NCBI RefSeq assembly: GCF_007667275.1
Contig: NZ_VDQT01000004.1
Location: forward strand, 420,780 to 484,779
Length of the DNA: 64,000 nucleotides
Reading direction: 5' to 3'
DNA from: Stenotrophomonas rhizophila
GTDB lineage: Bacteria > Pseudomonadota > Gammaproteobacteria > Xanthomonadales > Xanthomonadaceae
A program made the position numbers and the translations under genes. Below the pieces are notes generated by a model. It searched no databases, was not told the origin of the DNA, and saw nothing but the letters and a program-made list of their open reading frames with translations. Shown in pieces: positions 34,777 through 43,325 of this stretch; position 1 is the first letter of the stretch; each line of letters opens with the position of its first letter.

Positions 34777-34906
34777 GCCGGGGCGCTGGCCCGGTAGGGT
34801 CGGTTCCCAAACGACCGCCGATACACGCGATCGGCGCTTTAACGCATGGACCCCGATCGAAGAAGCGCCTTACGCGCCACGAACGCGCAGCGTCAAACCC
34901 TTCAGG
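34777..34906 (+). repeat. 130-bp duplicated block, right copy, with dispersed repeat copy 4
   Basis: Right-hand copy of the block at 34603-34732. It contains copy 4 of the dispersed repeat (34793-34877) and runs into the real 3' end of yehS (34870-34906). The repeat and the end of the coding sequence overlap by a few bases, so the repeat forms the 3' flank of yehS. Confidence 0.88.
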
Positions 34907-35340
34907 AAATTCCGCAGCAACTGATCCCCGCACGCGCGGAAATTCTTATGATCGGGCTGGCGGAACAACGCCGACAGCTCCGGCTTGGACACCGGGAACC
35001 CCGCGCTCTCGAAGATCGCATGCATGTCCACGTCCTTCAGCTCGAAGGCCACGCGCAGCTTCTTCAACACCAGGTTGTTGGTGATGCGCTTTTCCACCGG
35101 ACGCAGCGGCTGGCTTTCATCGCGACCGCGCATCTGCACGATCAGCCCGTCCAGGAAGTGCGCCAGCGTGCGGTCGTCGCAGGCCACGAAACCTTCCTCG
35201 TTCTCCTTGCGCAGCCAGCCGGGCACATCGGCCTTGTCGACCACGAACGCCGGGTCGGCCAGGGCACAGATTTCCACGATCCGGCCGTCGCTCAGATCGA
35301 GCATGTAACGGATGCTGCGCAGTACATCGTTGTTGATCAT
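34870..35340 (-). CDS. yehS: DUF1456 family protein (YehS)
   Basis: A 156-residue protein with two tandem DUF1456 units of about 65 residues. The first begins NNDVLRSIRYMLDLSD and the second NNLVLKKLRVAFELKD, each followed by an LSxFxRxxxHxNY-like segment (here LRKENEEGFVACDD and FRQPDHKNFRACGD). The family is common in gammaproteobacteria and has no known function. The last 11 codons and stop are duplicated 174 bases downstream in a non-coding block. Confidence 0.92.
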   Translation of the reverse strand: MINNDVLRSIRYMLDLSDGRIVEICALADPAFVVDKADVPGWLRKENEEGFVACDDRTLAHFLDGLIVQMRGRDESQPLRPVEKRITNNLVLKKLRVAFELKDVDMHAIFESAGFPVSKPELSALFRQPDHKNFRACGDQLLRNFLKGLTLRVRGA

Positions 35341-35497
35341 GTGACGTCCAATACGGCCATCGCGGCTGCGTGGCTGGTCGCCATTTTACCCCCACCCGGG
35401 CCCCCGGCCCGGAAAAGCCCGCGCCGTCTGTCATCCGGCTGCCATGAAAGTGAAGCACAGTGCGCTCCTCAGGCATCGACAGGCAGTGGAGCAGGCA

Positions 35498-35989
35498 ATG
35501 CGCGGGTGGCAGGTTCTGGCGGGTGTGGGCATGGTCTGGCTGGCCGCAACGGCTACCGCCCAGGCCCCGTATGTGGCGATCGAGCAGCGCCTCGACCCGC
35601 AGCAATTGGCCGATGTGGGGCTCACCCCGGCCCAGCTGCAGGCCCTGAACCGCCTGCTGCGCGAGGCCGAGGCCCGCGCCCCAGTGCCGGCCGCGCCGGT
35701 TGCCGCCGCCGTCGCGCCGCTGCCCGGCGCGCCGATCCCGGCTCCGATGTTCCCCGGCCTGGACGACGGCCCCATCGAGGCGCATGTCACCGGCTCCGTG
35801 GACGGCTGGCGGCCCGGCACCGTGTTCACCCTGGACAATGGCCAGCGGTGGCAGGTGCTCAAGGGCGAAATGAAGCTCAAGGCCAGCCGCGCCAACCCCG
35901 CCATCGTGGTCGTGCCGGGCATTGCCGGGCGCTGGTTCCTGCAGGTGGACGAGGACCTGCCCAAGGCCCGCGTCTTCCGCATCCGCTGA
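35498..35989 (+). CDS. Secreted hypothetical protein
   Basis: A 163-residue protein with a signal peptide (MRGWQVLAGVGMVWLAATAT, then AQA). The start at 35498 follows GGAGCAGGCA; an upstream ATG at 35444 would bury the signal. After a helical stretch and an Ala/Pro linker (about residues 55-85) comes a compact beta domain with GWRPGTVFTLDNGQRWQV and a C-terminal RWFLQVDEDLPKARVFRIR. Related proteins occur in xanthomonads, but no function is known to me. Confidence 0.78.
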   Translation: MRGWQVLAGVGMVWLAATATAQAPYVAIEQRLDPQQLADVGLTPAQLQALNRLLREAEARAPVPAAPVAAAVAPLPGAPIPAPMFPGLDDGPIEAHVTGSVDGWRPGTVFTLDNGQRWQVLKGEMKLKASRANPAIVVVPGIAGRWFLQVDEDLPKARVFRIR

Positions 35990-36060
35990 AGCCGCCAGCC
36001 CCGGCCAACACGATCGGGCGCGGGGTGCGAAAATAGCCGGGAATCCCACGGAGACCCGCG

Positions 36061-36810
36061 ATGACCCGTACCGCTCTGATCACCGGCGCCACTTCCGGCT
36101 TTGGCGCCGCCGCCGTCCATCGTTTCGCCCAGGCCGGCTGGCGGGTCATCGCCACCGGGCGCCGTGCCGAACGGCTGCAGCCGCTGGTCGACGCCTACGG
36201 CCCCGAGCGCGTACACGCGGCGGTCTTCGACGTGCGCGACAACGCCGCCATGGAAGCGGCGCTGGCCGCGCTGCCGGCCGGCTTCGCGGACATCGACCTG
36301 CTGGTCAACAACGCCGGCCTGGCCCAGGGCACCGCACCGGCCCAGAGCGCCTCGCTGGACGACTGGCGCACGATGATCGACACCAACGTCACCGCGCTGG
36401 TCACGCTCACCCACCGCCTGCTGCCGCAGCTGGTGGCGCGCAAGGGCGCCATCATCAACATCAGCTCGGTGGCCGGCGTGTACCCGTACCCGGGTGGCAA
36501 TGCCTATGGCGGCACCAAGGCCTTCGTCAGCCAGTTCTCGTTGGGCCTGCGGTCGGACCTGCACGGTACCGGGGTGCGCGTCACCACCATCGAACCGGGC
36601 ATGGCCGAAACCGAATTCACCCTGGTCCGCACCCACGGCAACCAGGCTGCCTCGGACACGCTCTACACCGGCGCCAACCCGATGACCGCCGACGACATCG
36701 CCGAGCAGATCCTGTGGGTGGCCAACCTGCCGGCGCACCTCAACATCAACCGGCTGGAAGTGATGCCGGTCAGCCAGTCGTTCGCCGGCTTCCAGGTCGC
36801 GCGCGACTGA
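36061..36810 (+). CDS. SDR family NADP-dependent dehydrogenase (YdfG-like)
   Basis: A 249-residue classical short-chain dehydrogenase. The cofactor motif TGATSGFG is at residues 9-16, NNAGLA near 87, the catalytic Ser in NISSVAGVYPYPGG and the Tyr-x3-Lys in AYGGTK. The Arg after strand 2 (ATGRRAERL) favours NADP. The C-terminal NINRLEVMPVSQSFAGFQ is characteristic of YdfG-type 3-hydroxy acid (serine/malonic semialdehyde) dehydrogenases. It has an independent ribosome site (CACGGAGACC). Confidence 0.9.
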   Translation: MTRTALITGATSGFGAAAVHRFAQAGWRVIATGRRAERLQPLVDAYGPERVHAAVFDVRDNAAMEAALAALPAGFADIDLLVNNAGLAQGTAPAQSASLDDWRTMIDTNVTALVTLTHRLLPQLVARKGAIINISSVAGVYPYPGGNAYGGTKAFVSQFSLGLRSDLHGTGVRVTTIEPGMAETEFTLVRTHGNQAASDTLYTGANPMTADDIAEQILWVANLPAHLNINRLEVMPVSQSFAGFQVARD

Positions 36811-36847
36811 ACGCTGCCGTCGCGTACCGCAACGATGCCGCCGCCCG

Positions 36848-36951
36848 GTAGAGCCGACTGTCAGTCGGCTGCTCTTCGCGACCAACCAAAACAAAAATGC
36901 CCCGCGATGCGGGGCATTTTTGTGGAGCAGCCGACTGACAGTCGGCTCTAC
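36848..36951. repeat. SMAG pair flanking a bidirectional terminator
   Basis: The arms 36848-36874 and 36925-36951 are exact inverted copies of 27 bases with GTAG at both outer ends. Between them lies the terminator at 36893-36921. The whole unit sits between convergent genes (SDR and SPOR). Confidence 0.9.
36893..36921. terminator. Bidirectional intrinsic terminator
   Basis: A stem ATGCCCCGC/GCGGGGCAT with A-run before and T-run after can act on both strands, ending the SDR gene from the left and the SPOR gene from the right. It is nested inside a larger SMAG inverted repeat. Confidence 0.93.
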
Positions 36952-36960
36952 CTGTCGGCG

Positions 36961-37818
36961 TTACTGCGCCTTGATCGCCATCGCCTGCAACCCGGTGCCG
37001 TCAAGCTTCTGCTTGGCATCGGCGAGCTCGCCGGCAGTGCCATACGGCCCCATGCGCACCCGGTACACGGTCTTGCCGTTGATCTGCGCCGACTCCACCC
37101 GTGCGGCCAGGCCGATCATCGCCAGCTTGGCCTTGGTCGCCTCGGCGTCGCCGGAGGCGCCAAACGCGCCGGCCTGCAGGATGTAACGCACATTGCTTGC
37201 CGCCGGTGCCGCAGCAGCAGCGGCCGGTGCCGAGGCCGCCGTGGCCTCCGGCTTCTGCACGGTCGGCGTTGCCGCCGGCGTCGCCGCCGCGGTGGCTGCC
37301 GGGCGCTCGCTCACCGGCGCCGGCAGCGGGGCCGGCGCAGCGGTGGCGGTGGTAGCGGTAGCGGTAGCCGCAGCCGGCGTCGGCGTGGCCGCCGGCACCG
37401 GGCGACCTTCCAGCGCGGCCTGCGCGCGCTGCGCTTCGGCCTTGGCCCGGCGCTGTTCCTCGGCGCGCGCGCTGGCCGCCAGTTCCGCATCGGACATTTC
37501 CACTTCCTTGCCGGGCAGCAGGGTGTAGAAGTCGTACTGCGTGGCGGCCGGCTTGGCCGGTTCGGCAGGCTTGGCCGCACCCGGCTTGGGCAGTTCAGCG
37601 CCCACGTCGGTGTCGGCGTCGCTGACCGGGGCCGGCTGCGCGTTCGGGTCCGGCTGCGGGCCTACCCGCAGGAAGCCGTCGCCATCGTTCTTGAACAGGT
37701 TCGGTGCCGCCAGGAACACCACGGCGGCAATCGCCACGCCGGCCACCAGCCACACCCATCCGGGCGTGCCTTGGCTGGTGTTGCGTCGGGCCTGGGTCTT
37801 GCCACGTCGTGCTGCCAT
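36961..37818 (-). CDS. SPOR domain protein (FtsN-like architecture)
   Basis: A 285-residue bitopic protein. A short basic N-terminus (RRGKTQARRNTSQG) precedes one membrane helix (about residues 22-42). A long Ala/Pro/Thr-rich periplasmic linker follows (about 50-205), and the C-terminal SPOR domain (about 210-285) has YILQAGAFGASGDAEATKAKL and VYRVRMGPYG. SPOR domains bind denuded peptidoglycan at the septum; the layout is that of FtsN. It lies 18 bases downstream of argS, the usual place for this gene in related bacteria. Confidence 0.88.
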   Translation of the reverse strand: MAARRGKTQARRNTSQGTPGWVWLVAGVAIAAVVFLAAPNLFKNDGDGFLRVGPQPDPNAQPAPVSDADTDVGAELPKPGAAKPAEPAKPAATQYDFYTLLPGKEVEMSDAELAASARAEEQRRAKAEAQRAQAALEGRPVPAATPTPAAATATATTATAAPAPLPAPVSERPAATAAATPAATPTVQKPEATAASAPAAAAAAPAASNVRYILQAGAFGASGDAEATKAKLAMIGLAARVESAQINGKTVYRVRMGPYGTAGELADAKQKLDGTGLQAMAIKAQ

Positions 37819-37836
37819 TTACTGCCTCTCCACTAC

Positions 37837-39525
37837 TTACATTTTTTCCGGGGCGGAAACGCCCAGGATGTTCAGACCATTGGCCAGCACCTGGCGTGCC
37901 GCGCAGGCCAGCGTCAGCTTGGCATTGCGTTCGGCATCGTCAGCGACCAGTACCTGCGTGCCGTGATACCACGTGTGGAAGGCGTGCGCCAATTCACGCA
38001 GGTACTGCGCCACCAGGTGCGGTTCCAGCGCAACGCCGGCCGCTTCCACCACTTCCGGGAAGCGCGACATTTCCACCATCAGCCACAGCGAAGGTTCGTC
38101 GCTCAGCGACGCCAGCCCGGTCAGGCCCTCGGCCGGGGTGTACGACAGCCCCTTCTCCTGTGCCTGGCGCAGCAGGCTGCACACGCGGGCGTGCGCATAC
38201 TGCACGTAGAAGACCGGATTGTCATTGCTCTGCTGGCGGGCCAGGTCGATATCGAAGGTCAGCTGCGAATCGGGCTTGCGCGCGATCAGGAACCAGCGGG
38301 TGGCATCACGGCCGGCTTCCTCGATCAGGTCGCGCAGGGTCAGGTAGCTGCCGGCCCGCTTGGACAGCTTCACTTCTTCGCCGCCGCGCATCACCGTCAC
38401 CATCTGGTGCAGCACATACTCCGGCCAGCCCTTGGGAATACCCACGTCCAGCGCCTGCAGGCCGGCGCGCACGCGCGCCAGCGAACCGTGGTGGTCTGCG
38501 CCCAGCTCGGTGATGGCCCGCTCATAGCCGCGCTGCCACTTGCTCAGGTGGTAGGCCACGTCCGGCAGGAAGTAGGTGTAGGTGCCGTCGGACTTGCGCA
38601 TCACGCGGTCCTTGTCGTCACCGAAGTCGGTCGAGCGCAGCCACAGCGCGCCGCCTTCCTCATAGGTATGGCCGGCCGCGTTGAGCTGGGCCACGGTCTC
38701 TTCGACCTTGCCGTCCTTGTACAGCGAGCTTTCCAGGAAGTAGATGTCGAAATCCACCCCGAACGCGGCCAGGTCCTGGTTCTGCTCGTTGCGCAGGTAG
38801 GCCACCGCGAAGCGGCGGATCGCGTCCAGGTTGTCCGGGTCGCGCTCGCCTACCACCGCATGGCCTTCCAGCTCCACGGTGGCGCCGGCCAGGTAGGCCT
38901 TGGCCACGTCTTCGATGTAATCGCCGCGGTAGCCGCCTTCCGGCCAGCCGGCGTCATCCGGCTTGATGCCCTTGGCGCGGGCCTGGGTGGACAGGGCCAG
39001 GTTCTCGATCTGCACGCCGGCGTCGTTGTAGTAGAACTCGCGCTTGGCGTTCCAGCCGTTCACTTCCAGCAGGCGGGCCAGGCTGTCGCCGATCGCCGCC
39101 GCGCGGCCATGGCCCACGTGCAGCGGGCCGGTCGGGTTGGCCGACACGTATTCCACGCCCACGGTGCGGCCATTGCCGCTCAGGTTGTGGCCGTAATCGG
39201 CCCCTTCCTTGAGCACGCTGGCCGCTTCGCGCTGGTAGGCGCTGGGGGCGAGGTGGAAATTGATGAAGCCCGGGCCGGCGATCTCAACGCGCAGCACGTC
39301 GTCGCTCTTGGGCAGGGCGTCCAGCAGGGCCTGGGCCAGGGCGCGCGGGTTGCTGCGCGCCGGCTTGGCCAGCAGCATGGCGGCATTGGTGGCGAAATCA
39401 CCGTGTTCACGGGTCTTCGGGCGTTCCACCACGAATTCCGGGGTCAGGGTGTCGGCCGGCAGCGTGCCATTGGCACGCAGCGCTTCGATGCCCTGGTTGA
39501 TCAGGGCGCGGAGGAGATTTTTCAC
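37837..39525 (-). CDS. argS: Arginyl-tRNA synthetase
   Basis: A 562-residue class I aminoacyl-tRNA synthetase. The HIGH-like motif is HVGH ([17 protein letters not shown], near residue 135) and the KMSKS-like motif is KLSKRAG (near residue 388). The N-terminal Add-1 domain starts [19 protein letters not shown], and the C-terminal anticodon-binding domain begins near residue 440. The start is the GTG at 39525; the longer frame upstream is atypical. Confidence 0.95.
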   Translation of the reverse strand: MKNLLRALINQGIEALRANGTLPADTLTPEFVVERPKTREHGDFATNAAMLLAKPARSNPRALAQALLDALPKSDDVLRVEIAGPGFINFHLAPSAYQREAASVLKEGADYGHNLSGNGRTVGVEYVSANPTGPLHVGHGRAAAIGDSLARLLEVNGWNAKREFYYNDAGVQIENLALSTQARAKGIKPDDAGWPEGGYRGDYIEDVAKAYLAGATVELEGHAVVGERDPDNLDAIRRFAVAYLRNEQNQDLAAFGVDFDIYFLESSLYKDGKVEETVAQLNAAGHTYEEGGALWLRSTDFGDDKDRVMRKSDGTYTYFLPDVAYHLSKWQRGYERAITELGADHHGSLARVRAGLQALDVGIPKGWPEYVLHQMVTVMRGGEEVKLSKRAGSYLTLRDLIEEAGRDATRWFLIARKPDSQLTFDIDLARQQSNDNPVFYVQYAHARVCSLLRQAQEKGLSYTPAEGLTGLASLSDEPSLWLMVEMSRFPEVVEAAGVALEPHLVAQYLRELAHAFHTWYHGTQVLVADDAERNAKLTLACAARQVLANGLNILGVSAPEKM

Positions 39526-39678
39526 AAGGCCTGCTTTGAAGACTGGAGCGGCGGAATCGGCAATTTTAGCCCAGAAGCTGCCCCGATCCATTGAACCGGG
39601 GCACAGCGGGGGCCGGCGGCGGGTCTCCGGATGGGGCCGGAGCCGTTGGGAGGCGGGCAATCCGGCTGACCGGGCCGT

Positions 39679-40377
39679 TCAGCTGGGGGGAAATGGGCCG
39701 CGCCGGAGCCAGCCGCGCTCGGCCATGGAGACCGGCGGGCCGTCGCCCACGACGATATGGTCGACCAGCCGGACGCCCACCAGTTCAAGGGCCTGCTGGA
39801 GCTGGTCGGTGATTTCACGGTCGGCCCGGGAGGGTTCGGGCCGTCCGGATGGGTGGTTGTGGCTGACGATGACCGCCGCCGCGTTGTGCAGCAGTGCCCG
39901 CCGGACCACCTCCCTAGGGTAGACGGCCGCGGCATCGATGGTGCCGGTGAACAGTTCCTCATACGCCAGGGTCCGGTTGCGGGTGTCCATGAACAGAGCG
40001 GCGAAAACCTCCTGCGGCCGTGCGCGCAATCGCATCTTGAAGTAGCGCCCGGCCGAGCCGGGATCGCAGATGCTGTCGCCGCGCTCCAGATCGGCCAGCA
40101 GATGGCGGCTGGCCAACTCCAAGGCGGCGACCAGCTTGCAGGCGCGCGCGGGGCCGAGAGCAGGCAGCTTCCTCAGCCTGCTGGCATCCATGTCCATGAG
40201 CTTGCGGAGTGGTCCATGGTTTTCGAGCAGGCGACGGGCACTCTGCACCGCATCCAGCCCATTGCAGCCGCTGCCGATGAACAGGGCCAGCAGTTCAGAG
40301 TCGGAGAGGGCTTCGGCGCCCAGCTTGAGCAGCTTCTCCCGCGGACGATCGTGCTCGGGCCAATGTTTGATTGCCAT
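39679..40377 (-). CDS. radC: RadC family JAMM-domain protein
   Basis: A 232-residue protein with an N-terminal helix-hairpin-helix region (LRKLPALGPARACKL) and a C-terminal JAB1/MPN metal-binding domain with HNHPSGRPEPSRAD. The name comes from a historic link to DNA repair that is not supported by later work; the biochemical function is unsettled. The start is the ATG at 40377. In related bacteria radC lies next to coaBC; here the two are separated by about 2.9 kb of accessory sequence. Confidence 0.93.
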   Translation of the reverse strand: MAIKHWPEHDRPREKLLKLGAEALSDSELLALFIGSGCNGLDAVQSARRLLENHGPLRKLMDMDASRLRKLPALGPARACKLVAALELASRHLLADLERGDSICDPGSAGRYFKMRLRARPQEVFAALFMDTRNRTLAYEELFTGTIDAAAVYPREVVRRALLHNAAAVIVSHNHPSGRPEPSRADREITDQLQQALELVGVRLVDHIVVGDGPPVSMAERGWLRRGPFPPS

Positions 40378-40567
40378 TCGGCCAGTGTCGGCGTTCGAGT
40401 AAGCGGAGGGCATAGGAAACTACCGCGTGACCTGGTGGGAAAGGACAACTGCTATAAATTGCTTTGCAGCAGCTGCCTTCAGCGGAGTTCTGATGGGTTA
40501 CTGGAAGCGATTCGCCCTCGCATGGTTCGGCCCCGCAGGTATGGGAGGTCAGCAAGGTGGTAATGAT

Positions 40568-40585
40568 TGCAATAGCTCTATTGCA
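40568..40585. terminator. Palindrome TGCAATAG-CT-CTATTGCA at the end of the accessory gene pair
   Basis: A perfect inverted repeat with 8-base arms, two bases beyond the stop of the 41-residue membrane protein gene. It could be a terminator stem, though no T-run follows on the minus strand, or a binding site. The surrounding gap (40378-40587) shows no gene. Confidence 0.4.
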
Positions 40586-40587
40586 GT

Positions 40588-40713
40588 TCACTCTGGATGA
40601 TCGCGCTCCTTTTGCCGCTGCACCTCTTTGTGCGTCTGAACCAGACTCCACGCCCCGAACCCAAGGGCTACAAGGGCAATCACTACGGTTGAGGCAACGA
40701 GGATTTCAGTCAT
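40588..40713 (-). CDS. Small single-pass membrane protein, 41 residues
   Basis: Starts at the ATG at 40713 after a good GGAG site. Residues about 4-26 (ILVASTVVIALVALGFGAWSL, minus the last) form one membrane helix, and the C-terminal 15 residues are highly charged (THKEVQRQKERDHPE). It lies 19 bases after the 128-residue membrane protein gene, so they probably form an operon. No family is recognised. Base composition is lower in GC than the core genes around. Confidence 0.55.
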   Translation of the reverse strand: MTEILVASTVVIALVALGFGAWSLVQTHKEVQRQKERDHPE

Positions 40714-40732
40714 GGGACGTGCTCCGAACGAT

Positions 40733-41119
40733 TCAGGACATCTTTGAAATGCGAGTGAACAGCATGTAGCTGAGGCCGAGCGAAGCGAGGGCGATGATTG
40801 CCACGCAGTACATGATTGCCTGTCGGTCAACCGCGTCGCCTCCAATCAAGGTCAAGCAGAGGAGAACGCCATGAACGGCGATCAAGCAGGCCGACATGCC
40901 ATTCTGCGAAGTCTTCCAAGACCGGTCAGCGTCGACAATGTGTTCGATCTCGTTGATATTTGAGATGAGAAGGACGAGGCCGAATGCGATGAAATCCTGC
41001 GGCGCAAAGGGCTCGATGCTTCCTTCCTTGGTCACCAGCCAGACAAGGAACCTGGAGAAGATAGGAAACAGTCCGATGAGGACGGTGTACGCAAGCCATT
41101 TGCTCTTGACTGTCTGCAT
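40733..41119 (-). CDS. Hypothetical four-helix membrane protein
   Basis: A 128-residue protein with four predicted membrane helices (about residues 8-30, 42-58, 76-94 and 102-122) and a charged central loop (INEIEHIVDADRSWKTS). I know no family with this pattern. GC content is low here: by hand count 32 of 60 bases in 40741-40800 and 28 of 60 in 41161-41220 are G or C, well below the core genes. A minus-strand TTCAAC and CATAGA 17 bases apart around 41170-41200 may be its promoter. It is probably acquired DNA. Confidence 0.6.
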   Translation of the reverse strand: MQTVKSKWLAYTVLIGLFPIFSRFLVWLVTKEGSIEPFAPQDFIAFGLVLLISNINEIEHIVDADRSWKTSQNGMSACLIAVHGVLLCLTLIGGDAVDRQAIMYCVAIIALASLGLSYMLFTRISKMS

Positions 41120-41351
41120 CTCCTGCCCCCGGTGTCGATTCTGCGTTGAGCCTTGAGGATGCGAAGTCTATGGCCGGAAAACGGCTGAAGTTGAATAGCT
41201 CGTCTCAGTTTTGGAAGTATCTATCGACCGAATACACCTGATGTCGGAACTGGCGTAGTTGCGTGAGTAAGCAGCGACAATAGGCTCGCAGTGGCCTCGC
41301 AGTTCAAGCAGGCCGCCGGCTTCGATCCATGCTTCCAGCCTGCTGGAAGGT

Positions 41352-42776
41352 TCAGGCGGGCAACTTGAAATAGCGGGAAGTCATGCCCCCCACCGCGTTC
41401 GCTACGGACTCGATGCCAAGCTGCTGCTCCGGCGACAGCGGCATGACGATCTCCTCTCGGCAGACCAGGTCATCTCCATCAAGCTGCGCGTAGCTGATAC
41501 GCAGGCTGTCCCAGGTCACGATGTCCGGCTTCACCGTCACCACCCCGCTGCGGCTGATCCAGTCCTTGGTCTTCGACAGGTGCAGCGTGCGTAGCGCGTC
41601 GGTGTAATCGGCGTACAGCAGGTTTACCGGAATGGCCGGGTGGCTGCCGCTGGCCAGATGTTCGAACAATGCTTTGTTGTATGCGCAGAACCACGCAGGG
41701 CGTTGCCATGCATCAGGGTGGTTCATCTTCTGGCGCGCGCGGTCCCATGAAGCGGCCTGCGCTGCACCCACGGGCTTCGTCTGCGTCCTGGGCGGCTTGC
41801 TCGTGCGGCCGCTGGTGGCCAGTGCTGCCACCTGCGCCTCCCACTCCGTACCTTTGAACCGGCGCACATCCGCTTTCAGAAGTTTGCGGTGTGCTGCAAG
41901 GGCTTCCGCCACCACCGCCGCCACGTCAACATTGCCCGCGTTCAACGCCAGCGTAAGTGGCGTGCGGCCGCGCTCGTTGGCAGCGGCGGGATCCAGGCCC
42001 CAGTCGATCAACAGCCGGGCAACGGCGACCGGGTCGCCCATCCGCTGCCATGTGGTGGAGATGCCACCGCGGCTGGCTTTCAGTCCGTCCACATCGCCCG
42101 ACGCATACATCAGCGCGTTGGAACCGGCGGGATTGACCACGTGTACGTTGGCACCGCGCTCTGCGAGGAACCGCAGCAGAGGCACACTGCCAAGGTACGC
42201 GCCAATCAACAGCGGTGTGTACATCTGCCGGTGGTCCATGGCTTCAATGCTGGCGCCGGCCTGCAGCAGCGCGTCGATGGCCTCGAAGATGTAGCCCATC
42301 TCCGCCGGATCCGCATCCGCATCAAATGCCGGGTTCCACACTTCGCCACGCATGTCGCGCAGGCCAAGCACGGTGCAGATCGGCGAATCCTTGGTCAGGC
42401 GGGGGTTCGCGCCGGCGGCGAGGAGCAGCCGCAGTTTCTCCACCGCCCACGCGGCCGGGCTGAAGATGAAGTCCCGGCAGGTGGTCGAGAGGGGTGTGGC
42501 GCCACGTCCGGCTGCCTTGTTGGGATCCGCACCCTTGACCAGCAGCAGGGAGATCAGCGCCAGGTGCGCCTGGATGCGCCCGACAATCGTGGACTCGTCC
42601 GGACCGTCATGGTGAAGCAAGCTGTTGTTGCACACCCAGTACAGGGCGCGCTCGTTGTGGCCCAACCGGATGCGGTCGGGATGCACGCCGGAGCGAACGC
42701 GTCGTTCGATCTCTGCGAACGCGTCCTCGCAGGTGAGAGGGGTGTCCAAAACAACAGGGGAAGACGAGGTGGCCAC
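41352..42776 (-). CDS. Ankyrin repeat protein with an unassigned C-terminal domain
   Basis: A 474-residue protein from a GTG start. Residues about 65-300 contain degenerate ankyrin repeats (LLLVKGADPNKAAGRGATPL, LLLAAGANPRL, LLQAGASIEAMDHRQMYTPL, FLAERGANVHVVNPAGSNAL, LLIDWGLDPAAANERGRTPL). The last 160 residues are not ankyrin-like; they include WDRARQKMNHPDAW and RPAWFCAYNKALFEHLASG and have no match I recognise. There is no signal peptide. In xanthomonads such proteins are often immunity or effector-linked, which is only a possibility here. Confidence 0.75.
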   Translation of the reverse strand: MATSSSPVVLDTPLTCEDAFAEIERRVRSGVHPDRIRLGHNERALYWVCNNSLLHHDGPDESTIVGRIQAHLALISLLLVKGADPNKAAGRGATPLSTTCRDFIFSPAAWAVEKLRLLLAAGANPRLTKDSPICTVLGLRDMRGEVWNPAFDADADPAEMGYIFEAIDALLQAGASIEAMDHRQMYTPLLIGAYLGSVPLLRFLAERGANVHVVNPAGSNALMYASGDVDGLKASRGGISTTWQRMGDPVAVARLLIDWGLDPAAANERGRTPLTLALNAGNVDVAAVVAEALAAHRKLLKADVRRFKGTEWEAQVAALATSGRTSKPPRTQTKPVGAAQAASWDRARQKMNHPDAWQRPAWFCAYNKALFEHLASGSHPAIPVNLLYADYTDALRTLHLSKTKDWISRSGVVTVKPDIVTWDSLRISYAQLDGDDLVCREEIVMPLSPEQQLGIESVANAVGGMTSRYFKLPA

Positions 42777-42865
42777 AGGCAGTTCACGATCCTTGATCTA
42801 CTGCATTCAATGCTAACAACCGCAACGCGCGATGCACTGGACAAGTTGTCAACTTGCCTGGACAG

Positions 42866-43099
42866 CTATGCCAGTGTGGCGCGATAGATTCCGAACACGG
42901 TCAGCGCAATCAGGGCCCAGGTGATCAGACCGGCAGCAGCACAGGCATTCTCCGAAGGCTCCCTCTTCGGCGCCAGCACACTCAGGACCAAATGGCCGGT
43001 ACCCAATATGATGGTATGGAACAGCAGGTCAACGAACATCCAGGCAATGAACCTGCCAATGCCGCCGAGCAGGCTTCCTGCAATCTCTTCAACAGGCAT
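42866..43099 (-). CDS. Small two-helix membrane protein
   Basis: A 77-residue protein with hydrophobic segments at about residues 17-42 and 55-76 and a short charged loop between (APKREPSENAC). The ATG at 43099 follows AAGGGAAAATC, a fair ribosome site. It is 89 bases upstream of the ankyrin gene on the same strand and may be co-transcribed with it. No family recognised. Confidence 0.6.
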   Translation of the reverse strand: MPVEEIAGSLLGGIGRFIAWMFVDLLFHTIILGTGHLVLSVLAPKREPSENACAAAGLITWALIALTVFGIYRATLA

Positions 43100-43325
43100 C
43101 GTGATTTTCCCTTGTCACGCTTCAGAGCTGACCTGCCGGAGTAATTCCCCGCCCGCCGGTAGGTCGTCAGGGCAGGATGTTCGCATACCGCAAGGGCAGG
43201 CCACCCCACGAGAAGCACCCGCCAAGCCTTCATGACCAAAAACCCACTCCTTATGCCCCTGGGGCATCAGCCCCGCACACCCCATCGGGTAAGCTAATCG
43301 CCTCAGATCGACAGGAATTCCGCAG

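Noticed and set aside
34430..34906. CRISPR-like look of the repeats
   Set aside because: Units are tandem 9-10-mers and a 130-bp duplication, with no spacers of uniform length and no cas genes.
36835..39594. A 919-codon plus-strand open frame opposite the SPOR protein gene and argS
   Set aside because: Shadow of argS and the SPOR gene, with no plausible protein features.
40588..41119. Assigning the membrane pair to a known toxin-antitoxin family
   Set aside because: No motif of a known type I or holin-like toxin can be seen; only the membrane topology is supported.
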